Assembly: GCF_015832195.1 (NCBI RefSeq)
Contig: NC_052016.1
Location: 30,711,129-30,775,128 of the forward strand
DNA: 64,000 bases
Reading direction: 5' to 3'
From: Motacilla alba alba
Lineage: Eukaryota > Chordata > Aves > Passeriformes > Motacillidae
Shown here: positions 49,112-63,579 of the stretch, one piece after another
Layout of the letters: each line of letters opens with the position of its first letter
Position numbering within the stretch: the stretch's first letter is position 1
Made by a program: the position numbers and the translations under genes
The notes under the pieces: model-generated
Told to the model about the DNA's origin: nothing
Databases searched by the model: none
What the model saw: only the letters and a program-made list of their open reading frames with translations

Positions 49112-51049
49112 GGTGATGAGTAAAGGTGAAAGGCAGTGCCTCTAAAACTGCTTGAAATGTATTATTTTTAACATCAGTTAACTGTGGAAGGTGGCACTGA
49201 CAGAAATGAAATCTTGTGGGTTTGCAGATTTTGACATGATGAGGAGAAAATTGAGCTACTAAGTTGTTTTTATTCTTCTTTTAGTGACATCCAGCCACTC
49301 CTGCTAGAGGAAGATGAGTTAGCATTTGTTTGCCACCTTTATCAGACTGTCAACTGATCTCTTCTAGTTTATTTCTTGTAGGATTTCCAATATTTTTAAT
49401 TCTATAATGCTGGAAGCGAAAAGATTAAGAATAAGCTGTTTCAACCTTAATCTTTTCTGTTAGAGATAAACAAGAGTGAACATAAAGTACATCAGTAGCA
49501 CTTTCAAGGAGCCACTTTTTAGACTGTAGCTTGCTCTTAAAGTCAGCATTGCACTTGGCTCAAATGATGAGATACTAACATTAAATTCTACTCAGACAGA
49601 GCCAGTGTTAATCTTTTCAATGCCTTATTAAAAAGGAAATAATGTAATTTTTAATTCTAATTCTACTTCTCTTGTGATGAAGTTCCTTCATAATATCTGA
49701 CCAAAATCAAGGCTGTTTCAGCACTTAGACAAAATGTAATTTTCTGCTGTTTATTTGGGGCAAGAGTGGAGTGGGAACAATTTTTTAAAATGCTTACTGA
49801 GAGTCAGCTAATTTTCCTCATCCCTCTTTGAAAGTTTCCAAAAAAAGAGCATGAGGAAATCAGGTCGACTCCCATCGTCAACAGCAGCCAATGCTAATGA
49901 ATACATGTACTATTGGTTAGTGAAACTCATTATTCCCATGTGCCAAAACAGAGACAATGGAGACAAAACCCACAGCCTTTCAACTGCAAATATATCACTG
50001 GCTAAACTTGCCTGACATGACTAAGAAAATGATTGATCTAAGAGAATTACAATGCAAGAAAAACCCCACTTCTCTATCCCCAGTCTTGTCCTCTCCAGCA
50101 TCTGACACTGGCTAGATGGTCAGTCTACGGGGCACCTCACGGGCTGCTGTTATTTAGCTAGAGGAAAGACAAAATTTCTGCAGCTGCTGAGCACTAATGC
50201 ATCAATTCTGGTAACCTCACTGCAAAGCACCAATGTGTTAATCTATTCATTTTGCAGATGAAGAAAAGGGTGGCACTTTCACTTCAGCATTAATTTGGTC
50301 TGCCTTGAGTCCTACCCATGTCTGTATAGAAGACTGGAAGATTTCAATTCTAGCAGGCTCATTTGCCTCGTGCCAGCTTTATAGCCCGAGCTGATCTGAC
50401 TCCTCTGCTGTGTGTTGCTACAGCCCTACACTATGCAGTTCACACCTTAGTTCACAGTGTGGTCACTGTGGTCACCCTCTATTCTAGCTTCTAACACTGG
50501 CTATCAAACACCGGGGATTTCAGTGCACTTCATCCAAAGAAGGGTTCTTGTGTGGAAATCTGGAAACGAACAATGCTGACTGGGAAGCAAGAACCAGACC
50601 ATCTGAACTAGACTGTCTCCTGTTGGGATGAAACAGGATAGACCAGAGTCATTCCATTACCGCAATTTATAATCTGCAGTCTTTCTGTATCTTATAGTGA
50701 CAGATCTTATGGATGACAACTCCTTCTCAAATGCTCCACAAAAAAATATTGGCCCCAGCCGGTGATAAATAACATGAGTAAGTTTTAGCAAAGTCAGGCA
50801 GTCCAGTGCTTTGCATTCTGTAGAAGTTAATAGGTGTTTTTTGCCGTTCTCTTTTTAGTCTTTGGATGGATTTGGATGACACTGTTTTCCTGGAAGGTGG
50901 ATAAGGGTATGAAGTCTGTGAGGGTAAAGTGGTAATTCTTACTGTTACTAATATGAGAGAAAGAAAGTTGAAAAAGCCTGTGAACTAGAACCAATGGGAT
51001 ATATAGAGATTTCCTGCTTCTTGTCACAGTATGTTGACTGAACATATGA

Positions 51050-51080
51050 CTTGGGTCATGACTGTGTGTCATGACCCAAG
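51050..51080. repeat. Perfect hairpin, 13-bp arms and 5-nt loop
   Basis: CTTGGGTCATGAC (51050-51062) pairs fully with GTCATGACCCAAG (51068-51080) across TGTGT. The arms contain GGGTCA and TGACCC, facing nuclear-receptor-type half sites. Confidence 0.93.
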
Positions 51081-53176
51081 GTTATGCCTGGTACCAACTT
51101 AGCTGTATCTCAGCCAGGTCAACCACTGAGGAAAGGTGGACCCGAGGACTTCATTCTATTCAGTTTGCAAGTGGGAGGGAAAGTTCAGTTTCCTGGTGCT
51201 GATACAGCTGAGGAAACGGTGTGATATACAGATATGTTAAGCAGAGATGGAAAACAAAGGAGAGTTAAGTACTCATGGTGAATAAGTGAGGCATTAGGAA
51301 GATATTTCTGTTGGAAGAAACATAGAGGAGTTTTCACTATTCCTCTCCCCATTTTAACAGGACCTATGCAAGTAAAAGAGTTGCACTGAGAAATACCTTC
51401 CTCTGTGTTCCTAACTCCTTCAACAGCAATCTAACTAGGTCCAAAGATTCACCAAACCTGATACTGCAGAGAGACAAAAGCAGAAAAATGTGAGGAAAAA
51501 CCACAATTTCAGTAGTTTTTAAGTCACTGCCTTTCATATTCACTGTAGTCTCCTCAATTCTCTTTTACAGTGGGAAAGAGAGAAGTGATTGCCCCACCCT
51601 GGACATCCAAGTGTAATCTGTACTTTTTATTTAACCACTGTCTTCATTCAACAGCCAATTGTATGTCCATCAAACTCTCAGTTTAAAATTTTTCTTAGGC
51701 TTAAGGAATTTTTGCTGCCAATCTCAAGAATCCATCTACTTGTCTTTGCTACAAACCTGTGTCAGCTTAGACTAATTCCAGTTGGCCAGACTGCAGTGCC
51801 CTTGCCTGTGATAAACAGAGCTTTGCTACACAAACTGGCCTGCTCTCATAAGAGATTGTGCTCAGCAGAGGAGGTTTGAGCTAGCTGCAGTAAAATCTAT
51901 TGTCTTGATATTAAAGTCTGCTGTGTGGTAAGAATCTTCCACATCTGGATGATGAAAATCTGTTCTTTCCTTCCTTTTATTGAGCATGTTGAGCTCTACG
52001 GATGTAAACCTGTCCGTGTTTAACGTGGTTATTTATAGCCATTTCTGTGGTAGCCTACGTCAACAGTGAAAGAACCTGTCAGAAGTAGAGAAATTATCTT
52101 TGAGAAACTGGAAATACTTTTTAAGAGCCGTAGGAAATGACAAAATGAAAATTTTGCCAGGGCACAATTTTTTACAACGCTTAGTCCAATGATTTTCTGG
52201 TTGTTAGGCCTATTTGTTAAAATCTGTGTTCTGTGTTTTAGAAATAGCTGCACTATATTTAGGTGAATATTTATAGAAAATTTAAGCCCTGCACCTAGAG
52301 CTTGTCTCTACTTTTCTCTTTTTTAAAACTTGGTATTTATATCATTTAACCATGGGAAAGCATGGGCTTCAGAACTGTGGCTGACCAAAGTCCTGAGGGC
52401 CTGCCACACGAAGGATGACTTCTCCACTGGTTAAAACCCATCAAAAACAACTTTTCCACTGGGTATGCTGGGAAGCATCTCACTGAATAAGGCAACTTTT
52501 CTAAAGAGGATAGAGCTTTGTGGCATAATTCAGCTGACTACACTGAAATTCTGCATCAGAAGGATTTTGCCCCTCGCCTCTTGCTTTTTCTATTACACAC
52601 TTTATAAAATTTGTTATGATAAACTTTGCTGTTATAAGCCCTTCCACTTTTAATGGATAATTGAATCTTGGTGGGTTTCTTCTGAGTGAGCTTGCACAGA
52701 GGCAAACTGCAACAGGATTTCGTATGTTGCAGCAAATCACAAAGAATAAATCACTAGAGTATTTTTCATAAAAGCAAAGTAAAAACTCTATCATACTCTC
52801 TGCTGTTTGAAATTCTTGGTAAGTTTAATGTAAAAAACAGAGACTGTATAGCTTTCATTTCAGAACATCAGAAATGCCAGATCCTCAAGTACTTTTTGAC
52901 AAGCTCTACCACTTCAGTTGCAAAAATTAGCATCATTTAAGGTAAAAGGCCACTACCAGTTTCATCTGTGTTTTATAAACAGAAATTAACTAAAATTGGG
53001 ATGTTACTATCTCACCCATCCGACCAGTGAGGTTTAGTCATAAAGGAAAACTGGTATAAGCCATCCCATGCCTGAACTAGCAGAGCAAAACCAAAATTGG
53101 TGACATTTTTGGACATCAAACTAAGCCTACCTCTCATAACAGAGATAAGAATAAACTGAAACCTTTTATCTGGATC

Positions 53177-53262
53177 CCAGACTGTGGTGGTTTAGATAAA
53201 TAAGGACCTGAGGCCAGGCTACCCACAGAAGGTGGAATGCAGCCACCCGGGCCACAGTCTGG
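53177..53262. repeat. Inverted repeat, 11-bp arms
   Basis: CCAGACTGTGG (53177-53187) and CCACAGTCTGG (53252-53262) are perfect complements 64 bp apart. GGA and TCC extend the stem after a two-base bulge. Confidence 0.85.
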
Positions 53263-54541
53263 TCCCAGCAGCAGAGGCAATTTCCAGTGGTTTCTAAGAG
53301 AACTGGAATATCTGTCATGATCAGAAGGCTGTCTTCTACTCAGAGAAACCCCAAATGTTGACACTGTGATGCCAGGCTGCAGCCATTCTGCAGAACGAGC
53401 TCTCTGCTTTGCCAGTCCCAGCAGGGCACTGTAGCTAGCTGTTTGTGGAAGCAATAGTCTCATCCATAATTAGTGGCTGAATGGCTACACATGTAAAATG
53501 CTCTTGTAACATTCTCTCCTTGCATTAATTCTCTTGCTGCAGAAACATGGATAAATGACCTCCAGGTTTCGTTTGGATTTATTGATCTCATGACCAGCTG
53601 TGGCCTCAGAATGACACTTGGCACATATCATGTGGCCATTTGATGACATCACTGTTTACTCAAGTGGTCTTGTATTTTACATCTCCATATTCAAGATAAG
53701 TTGGCTTAGCCTCCATTAAAAATTATGTTTTTTTTCAGGATTGAGATAGCCTTTCCCAGCCCACCTAGCTTAATCTCTGTCTCTACTAATCTTTCAGATA
53801 TCTGAAACTTTTTTTTCCTCTAGTAAATAAGCAGTTATCTTGAAGAAGAAATAACTCTGTAGAAAGGGTAAATATAAAAAAAAACCAAGGAAACAAGATT
53901 GATTCAGTCCCCCAAGCTGTTGTTTACTTTAGGGTCTCCTAGCCAAATGATGTATCAACCACACTTGAGCATGTGAACAAATAGATGACTAAAAGCACAT
54001 GTGTTCTTGTGGAAAATCTGACTCTATAAAAACTATGAAATTTGCATTTGTGGTGTTTATGCATGATAGAGTTTTTGACTGACCTTTGTCCAAGGCACCT
54101 TGGAATGCTTTGCGTCAGCTGTCTCTCTCTAGCAGCAGTGCTCTGTCATTTTCTAATTAAGTCTGTGCAAGTGTTCACATTGGAATTAAAACTCAGCAAA
54201 AGGCTGCAGGGTGCTGTGTCTTCATTATCTATTTTTCTCATCTCGTGGCTCATGCTGAGTTGCATTCTGCTTAAACAAAGCAATATGGTTCTTACTGTTG
54301 AGAGCACAGGACTGCAAAGCAGCAAGCTAGTCCATGGCTGTGCTGTTGTTTTGTGCAGTAACAGCTGGTTTTTATTGAGGAAACTGTACTATGTAGATGA
54401 ATAATTTTTGTCTTTACAGTCCTTATTGTTCTGTTTTGGAAGGGGTGAAAAAGAGAGTACTAAATCCTTTGAAGAGCTAGGAGCTGACAGTAACTGGAAG
54501 AGTATGTACTGCACAGCTGATGAAGAACCAGATGATCTTTT

Positions 54542-54559
54542 TGTGTGTGTGTGTGTGTT
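54542..54559. repeat. (TG)9 microsatellite
   Basis: A clean run of TG dinucleotides between CTTTT and TTACTG. Confidence 0.9.
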
Positions 54560-54734
54560 ACTGAAAGCACTGATTGACCTATGATGGGTTTACTGAGAAA
54601 AAAAAAAAAGTATCTTTCTTCTATTTTCCTTTTTCTGGTTTCAAAACAATTAGAATATAACACTGCTCTTCAAGAAATCCACCAGATTTTTCTTCTCAGA
54701 ATTGTCCCACTCTTGCTGCCTAAATTGATCGCCA

Positions 54735-54795
54735 CATTTGCAACATCTCACCAAGCATCAGTTTCTTCCTCTGTAAAATATCTTGAGCTCTTAAA
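54735..54795 (+). repeat. Possible ancient MIR-like scrap
   Basis: CATCAGTTTCTTCCTCTGTA followed by AAAT matches the MIR block CCTCAGTTTCCTCATCTGTAAAAT. It is the only well-kept part. Confidence 0.35.
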
Positions 54796-55526
54796 AAGAA
54801 TTCTTTCTCTTAAATTTATGACTTACAAACTTAGACATCTAAGGTTGAAAAATATGAAGGTCACACTGTAACCACTTAGCAAACTAATCATGGGGCTTAA
54901 GTTATAACACTAATGCTGGCAGATGTCAGTGAGACAAATATTTTATTTCCTTTGCATACACATTTCTCTGTGCTCTACCCTGAGGACCCTAAATTTCTCC
55001 TGTGTTGAGTGATGAATCTTCCACTGAAAAAAGGTCTTTTGCACATATTAGTAGAGAATTGGGCTGCTGCACTCAGTGAAACTTGTTGCTCTGCTCCTAT
55101 CTACTCTTAGGTACAGCATGCAGGTTGGAAATTATGTCAGCCATGTTTTGTGGCATCTTTTGACAGCATCTTCCTATGATGTGGAGTCCTCCTTTGAGTC
55201 CGGTCAGAGGGAGAGAATCAGCCTGGGATGTGGCAGAGGTACGAAATGTCTCCTTCTTCTCTGCCAAGTGAGTTTCTTGGGAACATATTCCAAAGCAACA
55301 AATGGTGTGAGATCAGAGCACAGCTCTAGGCTTCCTCACCCAGTTTTCTACTGTGCTTGTGCCAAAGCAGAAGGTTTGGCTTGCTGGAAAGGAACATCCT
55401 TGTGGAATGGGCACGCATCTTTTAAATGAATGTGGTTGGATGGGAAACAGTGGGAAGGGCTGAGGGCAGAATTTGTCCTGGTGCATATTTCACATGATGA
55501 AATTTCCCTTGCTAAAGCAAACCAAG

Positions 55527-55601
55527 AAAAAAAAAAAAAGGAACACAAAGAACAGAGGTTTTTGGGTTTTTTTCTGTTTGTTTGTTTGGTTGGTTTTTTT
55601 T
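55527..55601. repeat. A13 run followed by T/GTTT tract
   Basis: An A run and, about 20 bp later, TTTTTGGGTTTTTTTCTG and (GTTT)n. The opposed A- and T-rich parts could pair weakly. Confidence 0.8.
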
Positions 55602-58600
55602 GATAGAGCTGTGCATCACATGCTGTGTTATGAAATGAATCCAACTGTATGCAGCACTCTTTAATTAACTTTTTATTAGGAGGCAAAAAAATCAGCTCTA
55701 CAATATAGAAGGCTATTTTAAAAATGAACATATTGGCTATTTATGATTCCAAATGCACAAAGCAACCAGACTACAATACATTCCAGTGGCTTGAAATATT
55801 TTTATTGTAATAAAGAAGTGTAGCTATTTTTGAGTCATACAAGAAGACATCACCCCATCCTTCGGTTTTATTGCCTTTACTTGCACTGAAATAAATAGAA
55901 ATCATTTTTTGTGAAATCATGAAGAAATTACAGAACTAAGAATGGCATCTTCACAGTGAATTTCTGCTTTGGATGCAGCATTCAGAGCTAAATTGTTAAT
56001 CTCTTCATAAAGTCTTTAGCTGAATGAGACAAGTCTGTGAGGAAGAATGCTGATTTTGGGCTCAATATCAGCAGTATTTGTGTCCATATCAGAAATTACA
56101 TAAATAAACCAGGATGAACGTGGAGGCCCTCATCATCTTGTTCCCACTGCTTAAACAATGGCTAAATTGCTTCTAACCTACTCTCACTCTAATTTTTTTC
56201 TGTCAAAAATTCTGGAGTATAATGTTTTCTTCATTTGAAGTAAAAGGAGGATGATTTTTTTTCAGCTGAGTTAGCAGTCTAGCTTTCCTAACCATAGCTT
56301 CCATCTTCACTGAGTAAACTTTTGAACCTGATGGAAATCTCAAAGATAATTATTTTCCGACAAGTTTTGAGCAAAACAAGAGAAAAAAAGGTCCAAAGTA
56401 ATGCCTTTATGAAGAAGAGACAGAAAGCAAGCAGGCTTTATTTGTTTCACCAGACATGCTATCTCTTATGCAGGGGTTTGCACAAGCAGACCTTTCATAG
56501 AGTGGAAATTAGCTTTTCCAAAGTGGGAGAAAGCAGGGGGAAAGAGTCGTACAAAGTCATGACACCAAGTAACTATTTTTCTTACAATTTTTGGGCAAAG
56601 CAAATGCAACTATTTTATAAAAATACTAACACCTTCTCCTGCCCCAAGAAAATGTAGAGTATAGCATTTACCTAGTCCATGTCTTTGGAGTTGTGTGCTT
56701 CTGTTTCAGAACTGACAGAATAAATTGTGTTCAAATTCAGTTATTTTTGAGATTTGCAGAAAGAAGAATGAGAATAAAATTAATTCAATTCATCAGAAAA
56801 ACATTTGAAGTGATATTTAAAGAGGAAAATTTGACCTAATTTCTTTCAGCTCTCAAGGACACAACATCATCACTTCTAAAACACAGAATCCATACTTTCT
56901 TCCCCAACCCCAAACATTTTCTGCCAGTTTTAGAATACATATTGCATAAAGCTCTCCAATCCTCCCTGATCTAATGTAGATGTAAGTATCTAATACTTTT
57001 ACAGTAAAATAGTGCATCAGAATATAGGAGATATTAGGCCATAAACATAGAAAGGACCCATAACTAAAGTATTAAAAAACCTCTCCTTTTCAGTTTCAAA
57101 GTTTAATGCTTTAAATTTGAGGAGTGCATTAATGCTTAGTGTGGGGCAGGAGAACATGCCATGGGGGAGTGTGGAAATGTTTCATAGCTGCCCACTTTGG
57201 CAGACATATCCCACTGAGGGGGGGCATGTGCCCAAAGCAATACACAGCCTCAGCTGTGAGGAGCACACAGCCTGAGACAAAGGTCTGTCCCTAGGGCCTC
57301 TGGCACGACTGGCAGACAAAAAGAGCCGTGCATGATTTCCCAGCAGATCATAACTTCCTCACTATCACTGCCTGTGTGTCAGCAAAGGCTGGGAGCCATC
57401 AGGATACACTGAACTGAGAAAAAGGGAAACTGGAAGCTTCTGGCATCCAGCCCAGGCTTCAAACCACACAGCTATCCTATGTATTTTTTTGTGTATCTGA
57501 ACAGGGGTTCTGTTTGAGGTCATCTTTAACATCTGGGTATTCACCTAAGGACCAGTCCTATATATAGCACACTTGTTTATGTTGCCCTGCTGTGCCAGAA
57601 ACCCTCTGTCCAGGAGATCCACATCTTTGACTCCTTTTGTCATTGTTCTTTCTCAGCTCTTGCTGGTAAAGGGCATATCTGTTGCAAGCTGGTACTCTAC
57701 TGAATTTGCAGTTCACTATTTATCAAATAATTCTGTAAACAAATCTCATAGTTGTTGGTCTTTTCAGTTGCACATAGCTTTGTGCTTCTATTTTATTCTC
57801 ATTATAAAATAAATTTGACTTGAAGAGATGGGGATTACTTAAAAGAAAACCTCTCTGTGCAGGGGAATGGGAAGGAAATACCTCAGGAGTAGTTAATTGG
57901 GAACTACATCTAAGACTAAGCCATTCAGAGTTGCTTCACGCCATTTATAAGTTGCTTCATTTCCAGAACTTTCAACTCTTACAACTCTTATGAGCTATTG
58001 CTCATCCCAGTGTAAAACTCCATGGTTTATGGTGACTTCTCAGTGATGGCTCACTGATTACTGCAGTATCTCCTGCCATACAGAAGACACAGGTCTAAAC
58101 AAATAGGGAATATAAGGATAATTCTGGTTTGGGCAGCTGGATGGATTCCATCCTGTGGTTTACTGTGGTCCTCTAGTCTTCTTCATCGTCAGAAATTCTG
58201 TCTGGCTGGATGAAGGCAAGCCCAAGAAGTCATTGTGGCCCAAGCAGGCCCCACTGGGGCTGCTCTGGACCTCAGGATATAGATGACACAGTATGTGTGT
58301 GGCAAAATAGCATGATGTTCACAGAGATGTTGTCTTGCACTGGTGTTATCAGTGTATCAACAAAGGTTGGGGGCCATCATTGCAATGAGGATGGCTTTAC
58401 ATGCCAAGCCTCAAGATAGAGAAGAATTTGTCCATCTGCTTCTCTGCTAGGGCTGCAGTACTACTTACATTTCTGGCACTACTGCATGACTGTTTCTCTG
58501 TACCTTTCTAAATCCAACTTTTTTAGCAGAAAAAAAATGGAGCTAAGCTGTAGCACAACAGAGGAAAGTTACAGTATTTCATCAGGGCAAGGAAAATCTG

Positions 58601-61600
58601 GCTCACCAGTGTCAAAAGACTAGGAGCTTCTCTGCCTTCCCTGATAAACCTATGCCTGTACAGTGCAGGAACATACATATCTATACCTGGGATCTAAGCA
58701 GCACTCAAGGCTGTATCCAGGTGCTTGAACTGGAAGGAGCAGACACAGAAGAATCTCAGCAGTCTTACAGGACATTTCAGACAGGAATAAAAAATTTGGC
58801 AGGTTTCTCCAGTGAGGACCATCAATTCAGACAGAGGAAAAAGTTGCTGTGGTGAACAGCCTGCTGCAAAGGCCTGCAGAACAAAGCAGCATCATGGTGC
58901 ACATTTGAGTGAAGCAGATGGGAAAGCTGATGAATGCCTAAAGCTGTGAGGTTCAGGGCCTGCTAGAAACAAGCTGTTCTCATGCAGAAAGGTCCCTGGT
59001 GAAGTTGTCAAGTCCTGTTCTGTTATTCTGAACCAGAAAAGTCAATGTTTGCTCATCCTGGCTCAGCTTCAGCAGAATCATCATAATCATTTCCTGTGTG
59101 GTCTAAGATGAAAAAAAATAGTAGCTCAAAATGGTTTTCTGTTCAGATTCAGTTCAGTACCCTCTCCAAAAGGCACTCTGGAGGAACCGCTCATTCTTAA
59201 AGCATACCAGTGTGCCTGGATGGTAAGAGGAAAGGTTTTAATTGCTCTGTGGATTTTGACCTCAATTTTGCCTGTGCTTTGCTGCACCTACTATTGTGCA
59301 AATCACTTTGTCACTGCTCCCTACTCACTCAGCAGCTTCACTGGGATGAGCAGGTGGGTCACAACTTGTTTTCTGGTAGGTGAAGACCCATCTTTACAAA
59401 ATCACTGCTGTGCTTGTACCTTCACAAAATTAAAGAGGCCAGTGGCTGACTAGGCCATGGAAATGGGCTTCTTGCCCTCAAAAAGCACCCTGGAGATTAG
59501 GGTTGCAACACATCAGCATGTGCTGTTGGCAGTAGCCACTGCTATAGCTAATCTTTTAACATGTGGAAGATATCAGGCTCCAGGATCATCAATCATACAT
59601 TCATTTATTTTAATGAAAGGAAGGAACGAAGGCTCCAGTTTCCCTGGAAAAGGATGAAGAAAAGCTTGAAATAATGCCAGACTAAAAATTATTAAAGGGA
59701 GACTGTCCCTTTCCCCTTTTCTGTAGATAGGTGTGCTGCCAGTTCCTGGGCCCCAGACCCTGCATTCACTGGAGCAAAACAGCCATCTTCTGTGCTATTT
59801 GTGCAACAAATGCAGTGTTTAGACCAAGGTCAGGATGGCATTTGTGCTTTTCCCCTTGAGGGACATTACTGCTGGATTATGCCAGAGCCTGTCTGCACTG
59901 GGTGAAGTTCCTTTGCTGGATTATCCCTTCCCATCCCGTCTGCCTCCTTGCCTTGTGACCCTCATCCTATTCACAGCAGTGTCCTTAGGGTTCCTGCAGT
60001 GCTGGGATTCAGCTGGCAGCTTACCCAGAGTTGCTCTGGTGAAGTTTTTGCTGGGCTGTTCTCCTCTGCCTTGCTCCCACCCTAAAGCCACATGCTTTCA
60101 TGCTTAATGTACACACAGGCACAGCACATATGGACCTGTACAACAATCTGCTTTATCAGCCTGCACGTTTTTCATACATCGAAGGTTTACACTCCCAGCT
60201 GCCATGGTTACAGCCTGACTTCACTGGCAAGGAATTAGACTACTGAATGTCTCCTAAACTGTGAAGGCATTTGAAAGGCAGCTGCTTTGCAGTGAGCAAA
60301 TTTATTTTGTGCAGAAGGCAAAATTATCAAGTTATCCATTTAATCTTATTTTCGGCCAAATCTCCCCAAATTAAAGCCCTAAAAATCATTGTGCACATGC
60401 AACAAATGAGAGAATTTGGACCACAATATTCAAGGCTGTTGCTATAAATAGGGTGACGGTTTTTCTTAAGCATCTCTAGTTACGTTGCAATGTACCATAA
60501 AATAGTCCCTTTCAGCTGTGCTTGGGCAGTAGAACACTGCTTCATTTTATAGTGAGGATTCCCCTTTGATTTACAGCTGAACTTGTTCCACTGCTGTCAG
60601 TGAGCTGTTCCAAAAGAGGCTTTATTTTCTCTTCTGCGTCCTGCAGTGGCTCTTCCTTTTGCTGGTTAAGTTTGTAAAACATCTACTGAGAAGTGTGACA
60701 AGAAACAAGGTTTGCTGGATGCATTTATTTTCCAGTCATACCTGTACCACAGGAGAAAGCAACAAGAAGATAACAATAAATTAATAACTGGTGTAACTGA
60801 AGACAGAATTGGACTTACCTGATTTCAACAATTATCACATTGTCTTTAATTTTAGCTTATTTTACTTCTTTCAAAATAACATGTGAAATCAATGGCAGTC
60901 CATTCGGGAAGTGCGTTTCTTTCATCATTTGTTGTATTTCATTCTGTCTTCTGTAAGCAATTTTTTATTTCCAAAAATTTAAGAAATGACACATAGAATT
61001 AGTTAAACCTATTCTGATACTTTGTATCCATATATTACCCCTATTAATTGCTTCAGGAAAGCTGCTACATATCATTAGTCAAGACTAAATACTCGCTGTC
61101 ACTTGAAATTATGTCCTTCCACCCTTTTCCCTCCACTGCTGAGGGATTAGTTGCGCCTAGCACAATATACCTTATAGTATATTCTCTCAGTCACTCCCTC
61201 TGCCTCTGTGTGGGTTTTTTTCCCCTATGAAATTTTCATTTCCTTTCTGTATGCTACCAAATTCCTGGCTACAGCGACTGTCGTAGTGGCTGCCTGGGTT
61301 CTTCTTTTCTTCTCTCTGAGATGTGAACTGGACTTTACAGCATATTACTCACCTTTTCAGTTTGATGTTAATCTGGGCTAAGTTTCCCCATCAAAATTAC
61401 TGCACATATGTGACAGCAATAAGATTAACTCCATGGTACTCAAAACTGATGCTACAGATTTACACAGCCTCTGTGGCAGTTATCCAGTATTCAGTAATAA
61501 TGTAATGGTTTTGGATAATTTCCTGGTTTTTCTTAAGCATCTTAATTCTGGCCTCAATAGCCTCAGTCTCCCCTGTACAAAAACTTACTGCTCCTAGTCA

Positions 61601-63579
61601 CATTTGTTACTTAACTCTGGTAAGTCCTCTGTGGCTCTTTTAGAGGTGAATACAGTATTACAGGCAAATGTGTGCCATTGATTCATATAATGCTTCTATA
61701 AAGTTCAATGCATTATTTCTCATTCTGACATAATAAACACATTTTTAAGTCTTAGGAAATGAGTAGGTAATGCAATACTCAAGTCTTCTAGTCATCCATC
61801 ACAGAAATTTTCATGCATAAAAGAAGCCCATTGTTTCATTTGCAGTTCATCCATTCTGTCCTTTGGTCCCATCAAGACTTTTGGTGTGTCTGTTATCCAG
61901 CCTTGATGGCTTTTTTCTCTTTTATTTGCTCCTTCAGAGCTTCTAGTTTCTGACAGCATATTATCTTTATTGTCTGAAAAGGCTAATGCCTGAGTCAGCT
62001 TCTCAATGCTGTTCATTTAGCCAAAGGCCAAGGTGATGAAGGTTTCCTGCAGCCAAGTCTCTTAACCATGCTCCATTGGAAAAGTGGAAACATTGGAAAC
62101 ACCCAGTTGTTTTCAGAAGCACCATGAAAAAATAGATTACAGGAACATTTTATCAAAAGGAAGGAGGGATGAGAGGAATTACTACTAACATAGGGAGTCT
62201 TCTCTAATCTGTGATAACCAAAACTTGGTTAGTCCCGAATTATCTTTGATTGTTTTGTACTCCCTGTTACTGTAGTGAACACCTGTTTCAAAACAAGCAC
62301 TAACAGCTCTAACTGCAGCTTGTTCTGCAACAAGGCACGCTGTGCAATCTATAGATGACTGAAGCCTAAAGCTAGACTTACAGTAGCATTGAGATGGATT
62401 TACACTGCTTCTGTGCAGCTCTCATAGTGGGGAAGGAACATATGGAAAGCTGTTAAACTAGTGTTAAACAAAACTTAAAAGGAATGCACTTACTCCTCAG
62501 TGCGAATCCTAATGTAACCACTGGAAAAACTCCCCCTGAATTATTATGGATTTAACTACAGAACCCTGGAATATTCGTGTGAATAAAAATGGGATCTGTC
62601 AAAGAAGGCTCCTGGCCAAGGTGATACAGGCCCCTGCCTTACCAAGTGGTGGTTAGACAGGCTTTACAGACAAAGTGTTCGCTTTTGGTGTTTATTTTAA
62701 TGTATATTTAAAATTGCTTGGGAAAGGAAAGCCAGGAAGAAGTAGACAGGCTTTCACCTTTTCTGAGTTATAATCTGGACCTGATTGCTGTTCCACAGCT
62801 CCAATCACCACGATTGATTTACCCTGATTAACAAGGAAACACTGCAGTGGAGTCTGTATCATAGCCCTGACCTCAGCCAAAACCTCTCCCTGGGTATAAG
62901 CTCAGGTATGCCTTCATGGTACCTGCCCTGCATATTTGCAGGCTGGAACAGCAGCCTGAACTGCTCCCAAATTGGGAGGGAGAGCCAAGGTGCATTATAT
63001 CATACTTCAGTAATTCAACCAAGAGACACTTCTACCAACTCACTGAATTTCTCTTTTCCCCCTTCTCCTTTTCCCCTTCTTTCTTCTGGAAATAAAGGAC
63101 ATTTCTATTGTACCAAGTTCTAATCACATTTTGTGACTTTTCTGGATTGCTAAAATGGCCTGTTGGCCTAAGTGAGTTAGGGAATAAAGTATCATTAAAA
63201 AGGTAAAATTTAATCACAGCAATCTAGTCAGAACAAAGATGTTTGATCAATATTTTCCCCAATATCCTGCACACAAATGCTTCATCAATAGCTGTCACAC
63301 TGGTATATACAGTATTTTTGTGGGAATATGTAGGTTTGTGTGGACCTTTGTAGAGTCTCAGGATTCTGTGCAACCAGTGAGTTGCTATCTATGTAAACAG
63401 ATGTTTTGCAGAGAAAAAATTCTATGGTCATTACTTGTCTTATCTCACAATAATTCTTAACTCTACTAGCTAGCACTTACCTTCAAGAAAATCTTCCTGA
63501 CTCAAAGCCTTCAGCAAAGGAGAGACTATGACACATCCAGTCAAAAGGTTGACATCCCTTTGCAACACGTACAATGAGC

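Larger units (their letters stand above)
47803..54541. other. Intergenic, simple repeats and hairpins only
   Basis: About 6.7 kb without a recognisable gene. It contains a CAAA/CCAA repeat (49023-49111), a possible MIR-like scrap (50241-50272: CATTTTGCAGATGAAGAAAA) and inverted repeats at 51050-51080 and 53177-53262. Confidence 0.55.

Noticed and set aside
61792..62016. 74-codon minus-strand frame with protein-like composition
   Set aside because: Hydrophilic and superficially plausible, but with no family match that I recognise and no flanking splice signals that continue it.
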